Origin: Paraburkholderia ribeironis
GTDB lineage: Bacteria > Pseudomonadota > Gammaproteobacteria > Burkholderiales > Burkholderiaceae
NCBI RefSeq assembly: GCF_900019265.1
Contig: NZ_CYGX02000083.1
Span: 1-42,013 of the forward strand
DNA: 42,013 bases
Direction: 5' to 3'
Shown: positions 34,160-41,887 of the stretch, piece after piece
Layout: every line of letters begins with the position of its first letter
Numbering within the stretch: the first letter of the stretch is position 1
Notes under the pieces: generated by a model
Told to the model about the DNA's origin: nothing
Seen by the model: only the letters and a program-made list of their open reading frames with translations
Databases searched by the model: none
Made by a program: the position numbers and the translations under genes

Positions 34160-35500
34160 CTACGCCGCTGGCATCTTGTCGAGCTTGGCCGCCGAGCTTT
34201 TCAGTCCTTTGAAGATCCGTTCGGCGACCTTGCCCGGAAACCGCCCGGGCAATTCCGCGGAGACCCGCTCGATCACCGCGGGCGTCTGTTCGATCAGCCG
34301 CTGGATCAGCGGCTCGGCGTCCGCTCCATACCCGCACTTCAGCGCCATCGTGTTGAAGTGGCGCCGCTGCACATCGCGAAACGCGTCGTGTTTGCTGCGC
34401 GACCACATGCCCATCGCAAGTCTGGCCTTGAACCATGACCACTGGTTGGGGCCGTTGCCTTCCACTGGCCAGATCGACATCACGTCGTAAAGCGGCGTCA
34501 GACGAAACTGGCCGCCGGCCAGCAGGCGGATGCTGAAGTTCTTCGCGTGGCCGTCCGGCGCCGCCAGCATCCAGAACAGGATCTGGCTCGCCAGCAAGGT
34601 TTCGAGGTCCTCGCGGGCCGTCACCGATTGCTGGAGAATTCGCGCGAGATCGCGCACGCCCGGGCCGCCTTCGTTTTCGTATTTGCGATGCGACGGCACG
34701 CCGTACACCTGACAGAAATCTTCCTGCGGCAGCCGCAACAGCCATTGCCCGCTTGAATGCAAGCGCCGGTCGAAGCGCTCGACGCTCAATACCCGCTGCT
34801 TGCCGAACGTCATAATCTGCGCGTTCGCGGTCGGCAGCCCATAGGCGCGCAGGATTCGCAGACACAGCCACTCGTTTTCGACCGAGGTGCTGAGGTCGGC
34901 GAGCCTGTTGCCGACCAGTCCGAGCGGCAGCTTGAAGATGTGCGAAGTGGGCGTCGCGCCGTGCGGCCGCTGCCATTTGCCGTCGTGCCACAGCAGTGCG
35001 GTTTTTTCCTGCGCGCCGGCGAGCGAGATGCGGAAGTCATCTGTTTCGTCGGGCGTGCCGAGCGGTGGATTGCTGACCGTGCGGGCCAGCGTCGTCTCGA
35101 TCTCGTCGTCCGCGAGCGGCGTGCCTTCGATCCGGTCGACACCGGTCGGCACGTCGTCCGCGGCTAGCAACTGGACCGCGCCTACGCAATCGCGGCCGAT
35201 CGCCTGCAGCAGGTCGAACGCATCGAGCGTGTCGGTCTGGTAGCGTTGCGCGATGCGCTTTCTGATCGACTCGCTGTCGGGCAGCAGGTTGTCGAAGTAG
35301 TTCAGCACTCGCTGCCCTTTGTGCGCCATGTTGCCCGGCGTGAACGGCAGCGACAGCGACAGCGGCCGACCCGCGGGCGAGCCGACCCACGCGGGATCGT
35401 AGGCGAACTCCATCGGGCCGCGGGCGGGCAGGCGCCAGGCGCCGACGCGCTCGCCGTTGGCCCATACCGACAGCGCCCGTGAATGCGTTTGCCGGGCCAT
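34160..35500 (-). CDS. hipA: HipA-type serine/threonine kinase toxin
   Basis: This 446-aa toxin of the HipBA module is closely similar in layout to E. coli HipA, a kinase that inactivates glutamyl-tRNA synthetase and causes growth arrest. The regulatory serine (Ser150 in E. coli) is Ser159 in FRISLAGAQEKTALL. Catalytic residues are Asp316 in DGHAKNFSI and Asp339 in PLYDVMS, and VERFDRR is conserved. All look intact. hipB lies immediately upstream. ATG 35500 starts 2 bases after the hipB stop; a GTG at 35506 overlapping that stop is an alternative. Transcription with hipB under the operator array is expected. Confidence 0.93.
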   Translation of the reverse strand: MARQTHSRALSVWANGERVGAWRLPARGPMEFAYDPAWVGSPAGRPLSLSLPFTPGNMAHKGQRVLNYFDNLLPDSESIRKRIAQRYQTDTLDAFDLLQAIGRDCVGAVQLLAADDVPTGVDRIEGTPLADDEIETTLARTVSNPPLGTPDETDDFRISLAGAQEKTALLWHDGKWQRPHGATPTSHIFKLPLGLVGNRLADLSTSVENEWLCLRILRAYGLPTANAQIMTFGKQRVLSVERFDRRLHSSGQWLLRLPQEDFCQVYGVPSHRKYENEGGPGVRDLARILQQSVTAREDLETLLASQILFWMLAAPDGHAKNFSIRLLAGGQFRLTPLYDVMSIWPVEGNGPNQWSWFKARLAMGMWSRSKHDAFRDVQRRHFNTMALKCGYGADAEPLIQRLIEQTPAVIERVSAELPGRFPGKVAERIFKGLKSSAAKLDKMPAA

Positions 35501-35502
35501 GG

Positions 35503-35757
35503 TCACCACTCGACGATCGGTGCCGGTTCACGCACCGGCTGGTTCTTGTCGCGCAGTTGCAATTGCAGGCCGTAGATGCCGCACAGCGCCAGCAATTGCG
35601 TGAGGGTGAGGGCGCCCGCATCGGTCTCGAAGGCGGAAATGCGGCTTTGGCTGACGCCAATGCGCGCCGCGGCCTCGGCCTGCGTGAGGCCCGCTTGCCG
35701 TCGGCTAGCCGCGAGCAACTGAGCCGTCTGGTCGGACGTGGCGATGAGATGGAGCAT
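35503..35757 (-). CDS. hipB: HipB-type antitoxin (Xre-family repressor)
   Basis: This 84-aa helix-turn-helix protein has the core AGLTQAEAAARIGVSQSRIS followed by AFETDAGALTLTQLLALCG, very like E. coli HipB. The C-terminal tail REPAPIVEW ends in tryptophan, as in HipB. It neutralises HipA and represses the operon by binding palindromic sites. The start ATG (35757) has no ribosome site, and the nearest operator ends only 6 bases before it. The mRNA may therefore be leaderless or have a very short leader. A GATAAT hexamer lies at the complement of 35764-35769. Confidence 0.92.
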   Translation of the reverse strand: MLHLIATSDQTAQLLAASRRQAGLTQAEAAARIGVSQSRISAFETDAGALTLTQLLALCGIYGLQLQLRDKNQPVREPAPIVEW

Positions 35758-35763
35758 GACGGA

Positions 35764-35886
35764 TTATCCGTGAGACGAATAAACGTAATTTATGCGTGAC
35801 ACGAATATTTGTCAAATATTCGTGTCACGCATAATCTGCAAATATCTGTGTGGCGAATAATTTGCAAATATCTCCCAGACGAATAA
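35764..35886. promoter_or_regulatory. Array of five 19-bp HipB operators at exact 26-bp spacing
   Basis: Sites lie at 35764-35782, 35790-35808, 35816-35834, 35842-35860 and 35868-35886; their centres are 35773, 35799, 35825, 35851 and 35877. The shared pattern is TTATNCGTNANACGNATAA. The first three fit it well, on one strand or the other. The last two keep the outer ATAT/ATAA arms but vary inside. Three of the four 7-base spacers are alike (TTGTCAA, TCTGCAA, TTTGCAA). The array starts 6 bases upstream of the hipB ATG. Confidence 0.88.
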
Positions 35887-35928
35887 ATGGTGCCAGTGCT
35901 CGCAGATCCGGGACGGTCCGCGCTTGTC

Positions 35929-36001
35929 CTTGCCAGTCGCTTGCCAGTCCCTTGCCAGGTCGTTAGCCGCGTTCGTCGAGTTGCATCCGTCGAGTTGCAC
36001 C
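35929..36001. repeat. Two adjacent short tandem repeats
   Basis: CTTGCCAGTCG, CTTGCCAGTCC and CTTGCCAGGTCG lie end to end (35929-35962). They are followed by two 14-base copies, CGTCGAGTTGCATC and CGTCGAGTTGCACC (35974-36001). They lie between the hipB operators and the FAD oxidoreductase gene. Confidence 0.8.
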
Positions 36002-36141
36002 CTTCGATCCGCGCGCCCGAGCGGGCTTTTCCGCACGCCAGCGCGGCCTGATCGTCCGCGTTACGGCCGGCAGGCATGGCGGCATTGCGGATAGCTCGCC
36101 TGCCTGCGAAGATGACGCCCACACCTGAAACCGCCTGACCG

Positions 36142-37482
36142 ATGACCACGACTTACCCGCTGCACGCGAGCTTCACCGCCGCCGACCAACCGTTCCCGAC
36201 CCAGGCCGACGTAGTGATCGCCGGCGCCGGCATCATGGGCTGCGCGGCCGCCTACTATCTGGCGCGCCGTGGTCTCGCGGTGGTGGTGCTCGATAAATCG
36301 CGGATAGCCGGGCAGCAGTCGTCGCGAGCCTGGGGTTTCGTGCGCCAGCAAGGGCGCGAAGCCGCCGAGGTGCCGCTGATGATGGCGAGCATCCCACTGT
36401 GGAAAGAACTCGAACGCGAGCTGAACTTCGACCTGGAGTGGCGTCAGGGCGGCTGCCTCTACGTGGCTTCCGACGAAGCGGACTGGGCCTCGTTCCAGCA
36501 ATGGATGGACGTCGCGCGCCAATATGGGCTCGACACCCGCACGCTCGATCGCAAGCAGATCGACTCGGTCGTGATGGGCATGCAAGGCCCGGCGCCCGGC
36601 GGCCTCTATACCCCGAGCGACGGCCAGGCCGAACCGCGCCGTGTCGCAGCCGCCTTCGCGGCGCGGGCCGCGCAAGCCGGCGCGCTGTTTTTCGAAGGCT
36701 GCGGCGTGCTCGGCGTCGAGCGCGCGGGCGGCGCGATTGCCGGCGTGATCACCGAGCGCGGCACGCTGCGCACCTCGCGTTTGATCTGCGCGGCCGGTGC
36801 GAGCAGCTGGCGGCTGCTCGCCACGCTCGGCCTGGCACTGCCGCAGCAAGCCGTGCGCGGCACCTGCATGCGCACCAACCCGCTACCGCGCATCACCGCG
36901 TCGACGTTCTGGGGCCACGGCCTCGGCGTGCGGCAACGCGCGAACGGCGCGATCAATCTCGCCGACGATATGCAGGTCGACGTCGACATGACGCTCGGCC
37001 ATTTCCGCGCGCTCAAGTGGTTTTTGCCCGAGCTGTGGAAGCAGCGCGGAAAGTTCAGCTTCCATCTGAATGGCGCGTGCTTGCGCGATCTGCGCGAGCG
37101 CTTGCCGGGCGGCGTGCCCGCAGGCGAGCGCGGGTTGTATCCGCGCGATTCGCATCCGCAGCCGAACGCGAGTCACGCGCCGCGAGCGCTGAACAAGCTG
37201 CGCGCGCTGTTCCCCGCGTTGAAAGACGCCCAGGTGGTCGAATCGTGGGCCGGTCTGATCGACGTGCTGCCCGACGGCATTCCGGTGATCGACGCGCCGC
37301 CGCAGGTCAGCGGACTGACCATCGCCACCGGTTTTTGCGGTCACGGTTTCGCGATGGGGCCGATCGTCGGCAAGCTGCTTGCGGAAATGAACGACGGCGG
37401 CCAGGCGTCGCTCGATCTGTCGGCGTTCCGTTTGCAGCGCTTCTTCGACGGCACGATGCAGCGACCGCGCAGCATGTTGTAA
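36142..37482 (+). CDS. FAD-dependent oxidoreductase (DAO family)
   Basis: This 446-aa flavoprotein of the D-amino-acid/sarcosine oxidase superfamily has the FAD dinucleotide site GAGIMGCAAAYYLARRG at about 27-43, followed by VVVLDKSRIAGQQSSRAWG. The C-terminal FAD contact region is LTIATGFCGHGFAMGPIVGK. The middle carries the typical substrate region GGCLYVAS and LYTPSDGQAEPRRV. It is followed at 28 bases by a C39-like gene, then an ornithine-cyclodeaminase-family gene. That grouping suggests oxidation of an amino acid or imino acid followed by reduction of a cyclic ketimine. No clear ribosome site precedes ATG 36142. Confidence 0.85.
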   Translation: MTTTYPLHASFTAADQPFPTQADVVIAGAGIMGCAAAYYLARRGLAVVVLDKSRIAGQQSSRAWGFVRQQGREAAEVPLMMASIPLWKELERELNFDLEWRQGGCLYVASDEADWASFQQWMDVARQYGLDTRTLDRKQIDSVVMGMQGPAPGGLYTPSDGQAEPRRVAAAFAARAAQAGALFFEGCGVLGVERAGGAIAGVITERGTLRTSRLICAAGASSWRLLATLGLALPQQAVRGTCMRTNPLPRITASTFWGHGLGVRQRANGAINLADDMQVDVDMTLGHFRALKWFLPELWKQRGKFSFHLNGACLRDLRERLPGGVPAGERGLYPRDSHPQPNASHAPRALNKLRALFPALKDAQVVESWAGLIDVLPDGIPVIDAPPQVSGLTIATGFCGHGFAMGPIVGKLLAEMNDGGQASLDLSAFRLQRFFDGTMQRPRSML

Positions 37483-37510
37483 TGACACCTGCCACCGCCA
37501 CGTCCGACCG

Positions 37511-37921
37511 ATGAACGAGCCGACGAACGAGCCAATACTGCGCCACGCCGGCGTACCGTACTACACGCAATGGGGCAGCCCCGCATGGGTGCGCGCGATC
37601 GTCGAGCAGCAGCGCGACCCGTGCGACGATCCGCATTGGCAGCGCAGCGGCTTCGCGGACCCGGAGCATTACCGCTTCTGGGCGCAACGTCTGTGCGGTC
37701 TGACGTGCCTCGAATCCGCGCTGGACTACTGGCGCATTGGCCACGCGCCGCGTGCCGCGCTGCTCGACGAAGCACTGCGACATGGCGTGTACCGGATGCG
37801 CGAGGACGGCGGCGTCGACGGTTTGATCTACCGACCGTTTGCCGTCTGGGTGGCCAGCGCGTTCGGCGTTCCCGGCATTGCCGGTCCGGCTGGTCATCGT
37901 GGCCACAGTCGGTTACGGTGA
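37511..37921 (+). CDS. C39-like cysteine peptidase-fold protein, probably truncated
   Basis: This 136-aa frame begins MNEPTNEPILRHAGVPYYTQ. It carries a putative nucleophile region AQRLCGLTCLESALDYW, as in papain-like/C39-like proteins where the cysteine follows a conserved glutamine. The histidine and Asp/Asn expected later in this fold are missing, because the frame ends at 37921, soon after WVASAFGVPG. The gap to the next gene (37922-38048) holds no obvious remainder, so the 3' part seems to have been deleted. The family assignment is tentative. It sits between the FAD oxidoreductase and ketimine-reductase-like genes, all on the same strand. Confidence 0.5.
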   Translation: MNEPTNEPILRHAGVPYYTQWGSPAWVRAIVEQQRDPCDDPHWQRSGFADPEHYRFWAQRLCGLTCLESALDYWRIGHAPRAALLDEALRHGVYRMREDGGVDGLIYRPFAVWVASAFGVPGIAGPAGHRGHSRLR

Positions 37922-38048
37922 CGTCGTGCGCGCGAGGGCTCGCACACGGTTCACCGACATCTTGCGCGAACATGCTGCGCGGCTGGGCGTTTGCGCCGCG
38001 CGCCGAATTGGACCTCAACCCGTCATCAGGATTGGAACGACCCCGCTC

Positions 38049-38984
38049 ATGACCCACCCGACCACGCCGATTTTCGATGCCGCCGCGACCGCGCGGCTGA
38101 TTCCGTATACGACGCTCGTCGATGCGCTGAAGCGCGCGAGCATCGACTATGCGCGCCAGCGCATTGCGAGTCCCGAGCGCCTCGTCGTGCCACTCAACGC
38201 TGGCGGCATCATGCTGTCGATGCCGGCCACCGCGCCCGATCTCGCGATCCACAAGCTCGTCAACGTATGCGCGAGCAATGGCCCGCGCGATCTGCCGACG
38301 ATCCATGGCCTGGTGATGGCCTTCGACGCCGATACCGGCGAGCCGCTCTTCATCCTCGACGGCCCGACCGTGACGGGTCGCCGTACCGCGGCCATGTCGA
38401 TGCTGGCGGTCGGCACCTTCGCCGCGCGTGCACCGCGCGAATTCCTGCTGATCGGCACGGGCACGCAGGCGCTCAACCATCTGGAGGCGATCGGCGAACT
38501 GTTTCCCGACGCGCGCATACGGGTCAAGGGCAGTGCGCCCGCGCGTGCCGAAGCGTTCTGCGCCGCGCATCGCGGCCACGCGCACGATCTGCAGCCGCTG
38601 GCGCAAGCCGACGCCGCAATTCCCGAATCGATCGACGTCGTGGTTGCGCTGACCACCAGCAAGCAGGCCGTCTATGACGAAGCGGCGCGACCCGGGCGGC
38701 TCGTGATCGGCGTCGGCGCATTCACGCCGGCGATGGTCGAGATCGGCGCACGCACCATCGCGGGCAGCGCGCTGTTCGTCGACGATCTGGCCGGCGCGCA
38801 ACACGAGGCCGGCGACTTCATTCAGGCCGGCGTCGATTGGGCGGAAGTCGGCGGGATTGCCGGGGTGCTGGAGAATGCCGCGCCGTGGCCGTCGGACAGG
38901 CCGGTGGTTTTCAAGAGCGTCGGCTGCGCGGCGTGGGATCTGGCGGCGTGCCGGGTGGCACGCGCGGCGCTGGTCGGCGGCTGA
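38049..38984 (+). CDS. Ornithine cyclodeaminase/mu-crystallin family, probable ketimine (pyrroline-2-carboxylate) reductase
   Basis: This 311-aa protein is of usual length for the OCD/mu-crystallin family. The N-terminal substrate domain includes SPERLVVPLNAGGIMLSMPA. The Rossmann NAD(P) motif is in FLLIGTGTQALNHLEAIGE (about 139-157). The context and the sequence RTAAMSMLAVGTFAARAP fit bacterial delta-1-pyrroline-2-carboxylate/piperideine-2-carboxylate reductases of the hydroxyproline/D-amino-acid group. Ornithine cyclodeaminase or alanine dehydrogenase activity are alternatives. ATG 38049 gives the family start; the open frame extends 70 codons upstream across the relic gap. Confidence 0.82.
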   Translation: MTHPTTPIFDAAATARLIPYTTLVDALKRASIDYARQRIASPERLVVPLNAGGIMLSMPATAPDLAIHKLVNVCASNGPRDLPTIHGLVMAFDADTGEPLFILDGPTVTGRRTAAMSMLAVGTFAARAPREFLLIGTGTQALNHLEAIGELFPDARIRVKGSAPARAEAFCAAHRGHAHDLQPLAQADAAIPESIDVVVALTTSKQAVYDEAARPGRLVIGVGAFTPAMVEIGARTIAGSALFVDDLAGAQHEAGDFIQAGVDWAEVGGIAGVLENAAPWPSDRPVVFKSVGCAAWDLAACRVARAALVGG

Positions 38985-39324
38985 AGCGTCGGCGAATCGC
39001 TTGCCGTGAAGCTGGGAGAGCGGGTTTGCGGGCCGAGCTTGCGGGAAAGGCGGGCGGCCACGGCCCGCAACACTGACCCGGAAAAATAGCGGTTCACAAA
39101 AAGCACCCGCTTGAACCGCATAAACCTCAAAAAGGCAACGCGCCCGCCGCCTCGGCTTGGCATCTTGCGCGAACCTGTGGCAGATGTAGCCGTGCAAACA
39201 ATCTCAAAACGTTGCACCATAAGCGTTCGCCAGTAAAAGTACCGGCACCGCCAGCGCGGGTTCTCCCGGATCTTTTCTGGCCCTTTGATCGACGCCTTCT
39301 CCATTACACCGCTGCGACCGCGCT
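38985..39324. other. Intergenic region upstream of zwf
   Basis: These 340 bases have a purine-rich, less GC-rich section at 39,080-39,130 and a weak promoter candidate: TTGCAC (39212-39217), 16 bases, TAAAAG (39234-39239). I do not see a HexR-type operator or a good ribosome site before the zwf ATG. No gene is recognised. Confidence 0.35.
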
Positions 39325-40806
39325 ATGACGAACCAACATGCTTTAGCCACTCCCGACCTGCCGCTCGACATGATCATCTTCGGCGGCACCGGCGACCTGT
39401 CGTTTCGCAAGCTGCTGCCCGCGCTCTACATGGCGCACCTGCACTGCAATCTGCCGCCCGACACCCGCATTGTCACGATCGGCCGCAAGCCCTGGTCGCG
39501 TGACGAATACATCAGCGAGTTCATGGAGCAGAAGGCCAAGCCGTTCATCGAAAAGAAGGCATTCGATGCCGCCGCCTGGGACAAATTTCTCGCGATCTTC
39601 GAGTACGTGCGGATGGACGTCGACTCGGCCGACGACTACCAGCGTCTGAAGGAAGCATCGCGCGACGGCGCGCACCGCGTGTTCTATCTCGCGACGTCGC
39701 CGGACCTGTTCACGCACATCTGCGATCACCTTGCGTCGGCGGGGCTGGTCGACGGCAATTCGCGCGTCGTGCTGGAAAAGCCGCTCGGCCACGATCTGGC
39801 GTCCGCGCAGGAGATCAATACGGCGGTCGGCAAGCACTTCAGCGAAGCGCAGATCTACCGGATCGACCACTACCTCGGCAAGGAAACCGTGCAGAACCTG
39901 ATGGTGCTGCGCTTTGGCAATCCGATTTTCGGTCCGCTGTGGCAGGCGCCGTTTATCAAGAGGGTGCAGATCACGGTCGCGGAAACGGTCGGTGTGGGCA
40001 GCCGCGCAGGCTTTTACGACAAGACCGGCGCACTGCGCGACATGGTGCAGAACCATCTGCTGCAATTGCTGTGCATCGTCGCGATGGAACCGCCGGTATC
40101 GCTCGACCCGGATGCGGTGCGCGACGAAAAGCTCAAGGTGCTGCGTTCGCTGCGCCCGATGACGCCCGAGGACATCGCCCGCGATACCGTGCGCGGCCAG
40201 TACACCGCCGGCGCGGTGGACGGCGAGGCGGTGAAGGGCTACCTGGAGGAAGACAACGTGCCGGCTGGCAGCCGCGCCGAGACGTTCGTGGCGTTGCGCG
40301 CGCAAATCAACAACTGGCGCTGGGCCAACGTGCCGTTTTTCCTGCGCACCGGCAAGCGGATGCAGAAGAAGCTGTCGGAGATCGTCATCGAGTTCTCCGA
40401 GCTGCCGTTTTCGATCATTCCGAGCGGTGGGCGCAACTACGGCAACCGTCTCGTGATCCAGTTGCAGCCGGAAGAATCGATCCAGTTGCAGATGCTTGCG
40501 AAGGAGCCGGGCAGCGGCATGCACATGCTGCCGGTGAACCTGAATCTGGATCTGCAGCAGGCCTTCACCGAGCGTCGCGCGGAAGCGTACGAGCGTTTGT
40601 TGATCGACGTGATTCGCGGACGTCTGACGCACTTCATGCGCCGCGACGAACTGGAGGCTGCCTGGGCGTGGGCCGAGCCGATCCTGGCAGGCTGGAGCAA
40701 GTCGGGCGAGCGGCCGCGCGCTTATACGGCGGGCACGTTCGGGCCGACGGCGTCGACCGCGTTGATGGTTCGCGAAAATGCTGTGTGGGCGGAAGAGTCG
40801 CAGTGA
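39325..40806 (+). CDS. zwf: Glucose-6-phosphate 1-dehydrogenase
   Basis: This 493-aa cytoplasmic enzyme oxidises glucose 6-phosphate to 6-phosphogluconolactone with NADP+ (or NAD+). The coenzyme loop IIFGGTGDLSFRKLLPALY is at about 17-35. The substrate-binding/catalytic signature RIDHYLGKE lies near residue 180, and EKPLGHD and RTGKRM are conserved. The length matches the family. Neither pgl nor edd/eda or a HexR/RpiR regulator adjoins it, unlike common zwf operons, so this may be a stand-alone second copy. It is convergent with a LysR-type regulator. Confidence 0.95.
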   Translation: MTNQHALATPDLPLDMIIFGGTGDLSFRKLLPALYMAHLHCNLPPDTRIVTIGRKPWSRDEYISEFMEQKAKPFIEKKAFDAAAWDKFLAIFEYVRMDVDSADDYQRLKEASRDGAHRVFYLATSPDLFTHICDHLASAGLVDGNSRVVLEKPLGHDLASAQEINTAVGKHFSEAQIYRIDHYLGKETVQNLMVLRFGNPIFGPLWQAPFIKRVQITVAETVGVGSRAGFYDKTGALRDMVQNHLLQLLCIVAMEPPVSLDPDAVRDEKLKVLRSLRPMTPEDIARDTVRGQYTAGAVDGEAVKGYLEEDNVPAGSRAETFVALRAQINNWRWANVPFFLRTGKRMQKKLSEIVIEFSELPFSIIPSGGRNYGNRLVIQLQPEESIQLQMLAKEPGSGMHMLPVNLNLDLQQAFTERRAEAYERLLIDVIRGRLTHFMRRDELEAAWAWAEPILAGWSKSGERPRAYTAGTFGPTASTALMVRENAVWAEESQ

Positions 40807-40907
40807 GCGATTTTTCGGCTGACGAAGCGCCGGGGTACGCTGACGCTCGCGTATCCGATGCATCCTTCGTTCGCAACGCGGACCACTGACGTGTCGACTC
40901 GCCGCGC

Positions 40908-40942
40908 GCCTGCATCGAACCCGCCTCAGGCGGGATGCAGGC
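40908..40942 (-). terminator. Hairpin enclosing the LysR stop codon
   Basis: GCCTGCAT (40908-40915) pairs with ATGCAGGC (40935-40942), and CCCGCC (40920-40925) with GGCGGG (40929-40934). The loop is TCA, which is the complement of the LysR TGA stop (40926-40928). CGAA is bulged on one side. It lies about 100 bases beyond the convergent zwf stop and could terminate both transcripts, though no T-run follows. Confidence 0.45.
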
Positions 40943-41882
40943 CGCGCAGCAACTGACGCACACGCGACAGATCCTGGTCGACGTGCTCCGCTTTTTCGAA
41001 CAACTCCGCCAGCCAGTCGACGAAGGCCCGCACGCGCGGTGATACGCGGCGGTTCTTCACGTAGGCGACCGAGACCGGCATGGGCACGGGTTTCCATTGC
41101 GGCAGTACTTCGCGCAGCAGACCCAAATCGAGGTAGGGCTGGGCGGCGATCCGCGCGGGTTGAATCAGGCCGAGGCCCTGGAGTCCGCAGGTGAGATACG
41201 CCTGTTCGTCGCTGAGCTTGACGAAGCCTTTGACCTTGACGTTTTGCGCTTCGCCGTCCACTTCGAAATCGAAGTCCACTTCGCGGCCATTATGCGGCGA
41301 CATGCAATTGACCGCGACGTGTGCCGGCAGATCGTCGAGATCGACGGGCGTGCCGTGCCTTGCCAGATAGGCTGGACTTGCGCAGGTCACGTGTTCGAGC
41401 GTGCCGAGCTGTCGCGCGACCAGGTTCGAATCCGGCAATTCACCGAGTTGGATGCTGCAGTCGATTGCTTCGGAGATCAAATCAACTGTGCGGTTGCTTA
41501 CTCCGATCGCCAGATCGAGGTTTGGATAGCGGGCGTGGAAGTCATCCAGTGCTGGCAGGACGATCGCGCTTGCCACCGCGCCCGGCATTTCGATGCGCAG
41601 ACGCCCCGTCAGGTTGTCGGTGGCGTGGCGGATGCTGGCTTCCATTTCGTCGATATCGGCGAGAATTTGCGCGCAGCGTTCGTAGTAGGCGGCGCCTTCC
41701 GGCGTGACGCTCAGACGCCGCGTGGTGCGGGCGAGGAGTGCCGTGCCTAGCAGCGCTTCCAGATTCTGGACGATGGTGGTCGCCGTCGCGCGGGGAATGT
41801 TCAGGGATTCCGCTGCGCGGGTGAAGCTGTTGGTGTCCACGATTCGGATGAATGTGCGCATGGCGGTTATTCTGTCTATCAC
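40926..41882 (-). CDS. LysR-family transcriptional regulator
   Basis: This 318-aa regulator has the N-terminal winged HTH at about 1-65 (TAMRTFIRIVDTNSFTRAAE, then LNIPRATATTIVQNLEALLG and the wing TRRLSVTPEGAAYYE). The effector-binding domain runs from about 95 to 300. It belongs to the large group resembling DhcR/PgrR-type regulators. GTG 41882 is preferred over ATG 41861, because GGAG lies about 8 bases upstream and the extra residues VIDRIT fit the usual family start. The regulated gene is likely beyond the right edge of the window, upstream of this gene. Confidence 0.88.
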   Translation of the reverse strand: MIDRITAMRTFIRIVDTNSFTRAAESLNIPRATATTIVQNLEALLGTALLARTTRRLSVTPEGAAYYERCAQILADIDEMEASIRHATDNLTGRLRIEMPGAVASAIVLPALDDFHARYPNLDLAIGVSNRTVDLISEAIDCSIQLGELPDSNLVARQLGTLEHVTCASPAYLARHGTPVDLDDLPAHVAVNCMSPHNGREVDFDFEVDGEAQNVKVKGFVKLSDEQAYLTCGLQGLGLIQPARIAAQPYLDLGLLREVLPQWKPVPMPVSVAYVKNRRVSPRVRAFVDWLAELFEKAEHVDQDLSRVRQLLRGLHPA

Positions 41883-41887
41883 GGTGG

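Noticed and set aside
35764..35886. CRISPR-like array upstream of hipB
   Set aside because: The 7-base spacers are too short and mostly alike, the repeats are operator palindromes, and no cas genes are present.
37880..37990. TVGYGDVV, identical to the potassium-channel selectivity filter, in the frame leading into the ketimine-reductase-like gene
   Set aside because: No membrane helices surround it and the following residues are basic and polar, so the match of a few residues is best seen as chance.
37341..39197. 618-codon minus-strand open frame opposite the FAD oxidoreductase, C39-like and ketimine-reductase genes
   Set aside because: It is Arg/Pro/Ala-rich without any family motif and mirrors well-supported genes on the other strand; this is expected from high GC content.
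39343..41097. 584-codon minus-strand open frame opposite zwf
   Set aside because: It is the antisense shadow of an unmistakable glucose-6-phosphate dehydrogenase gene.
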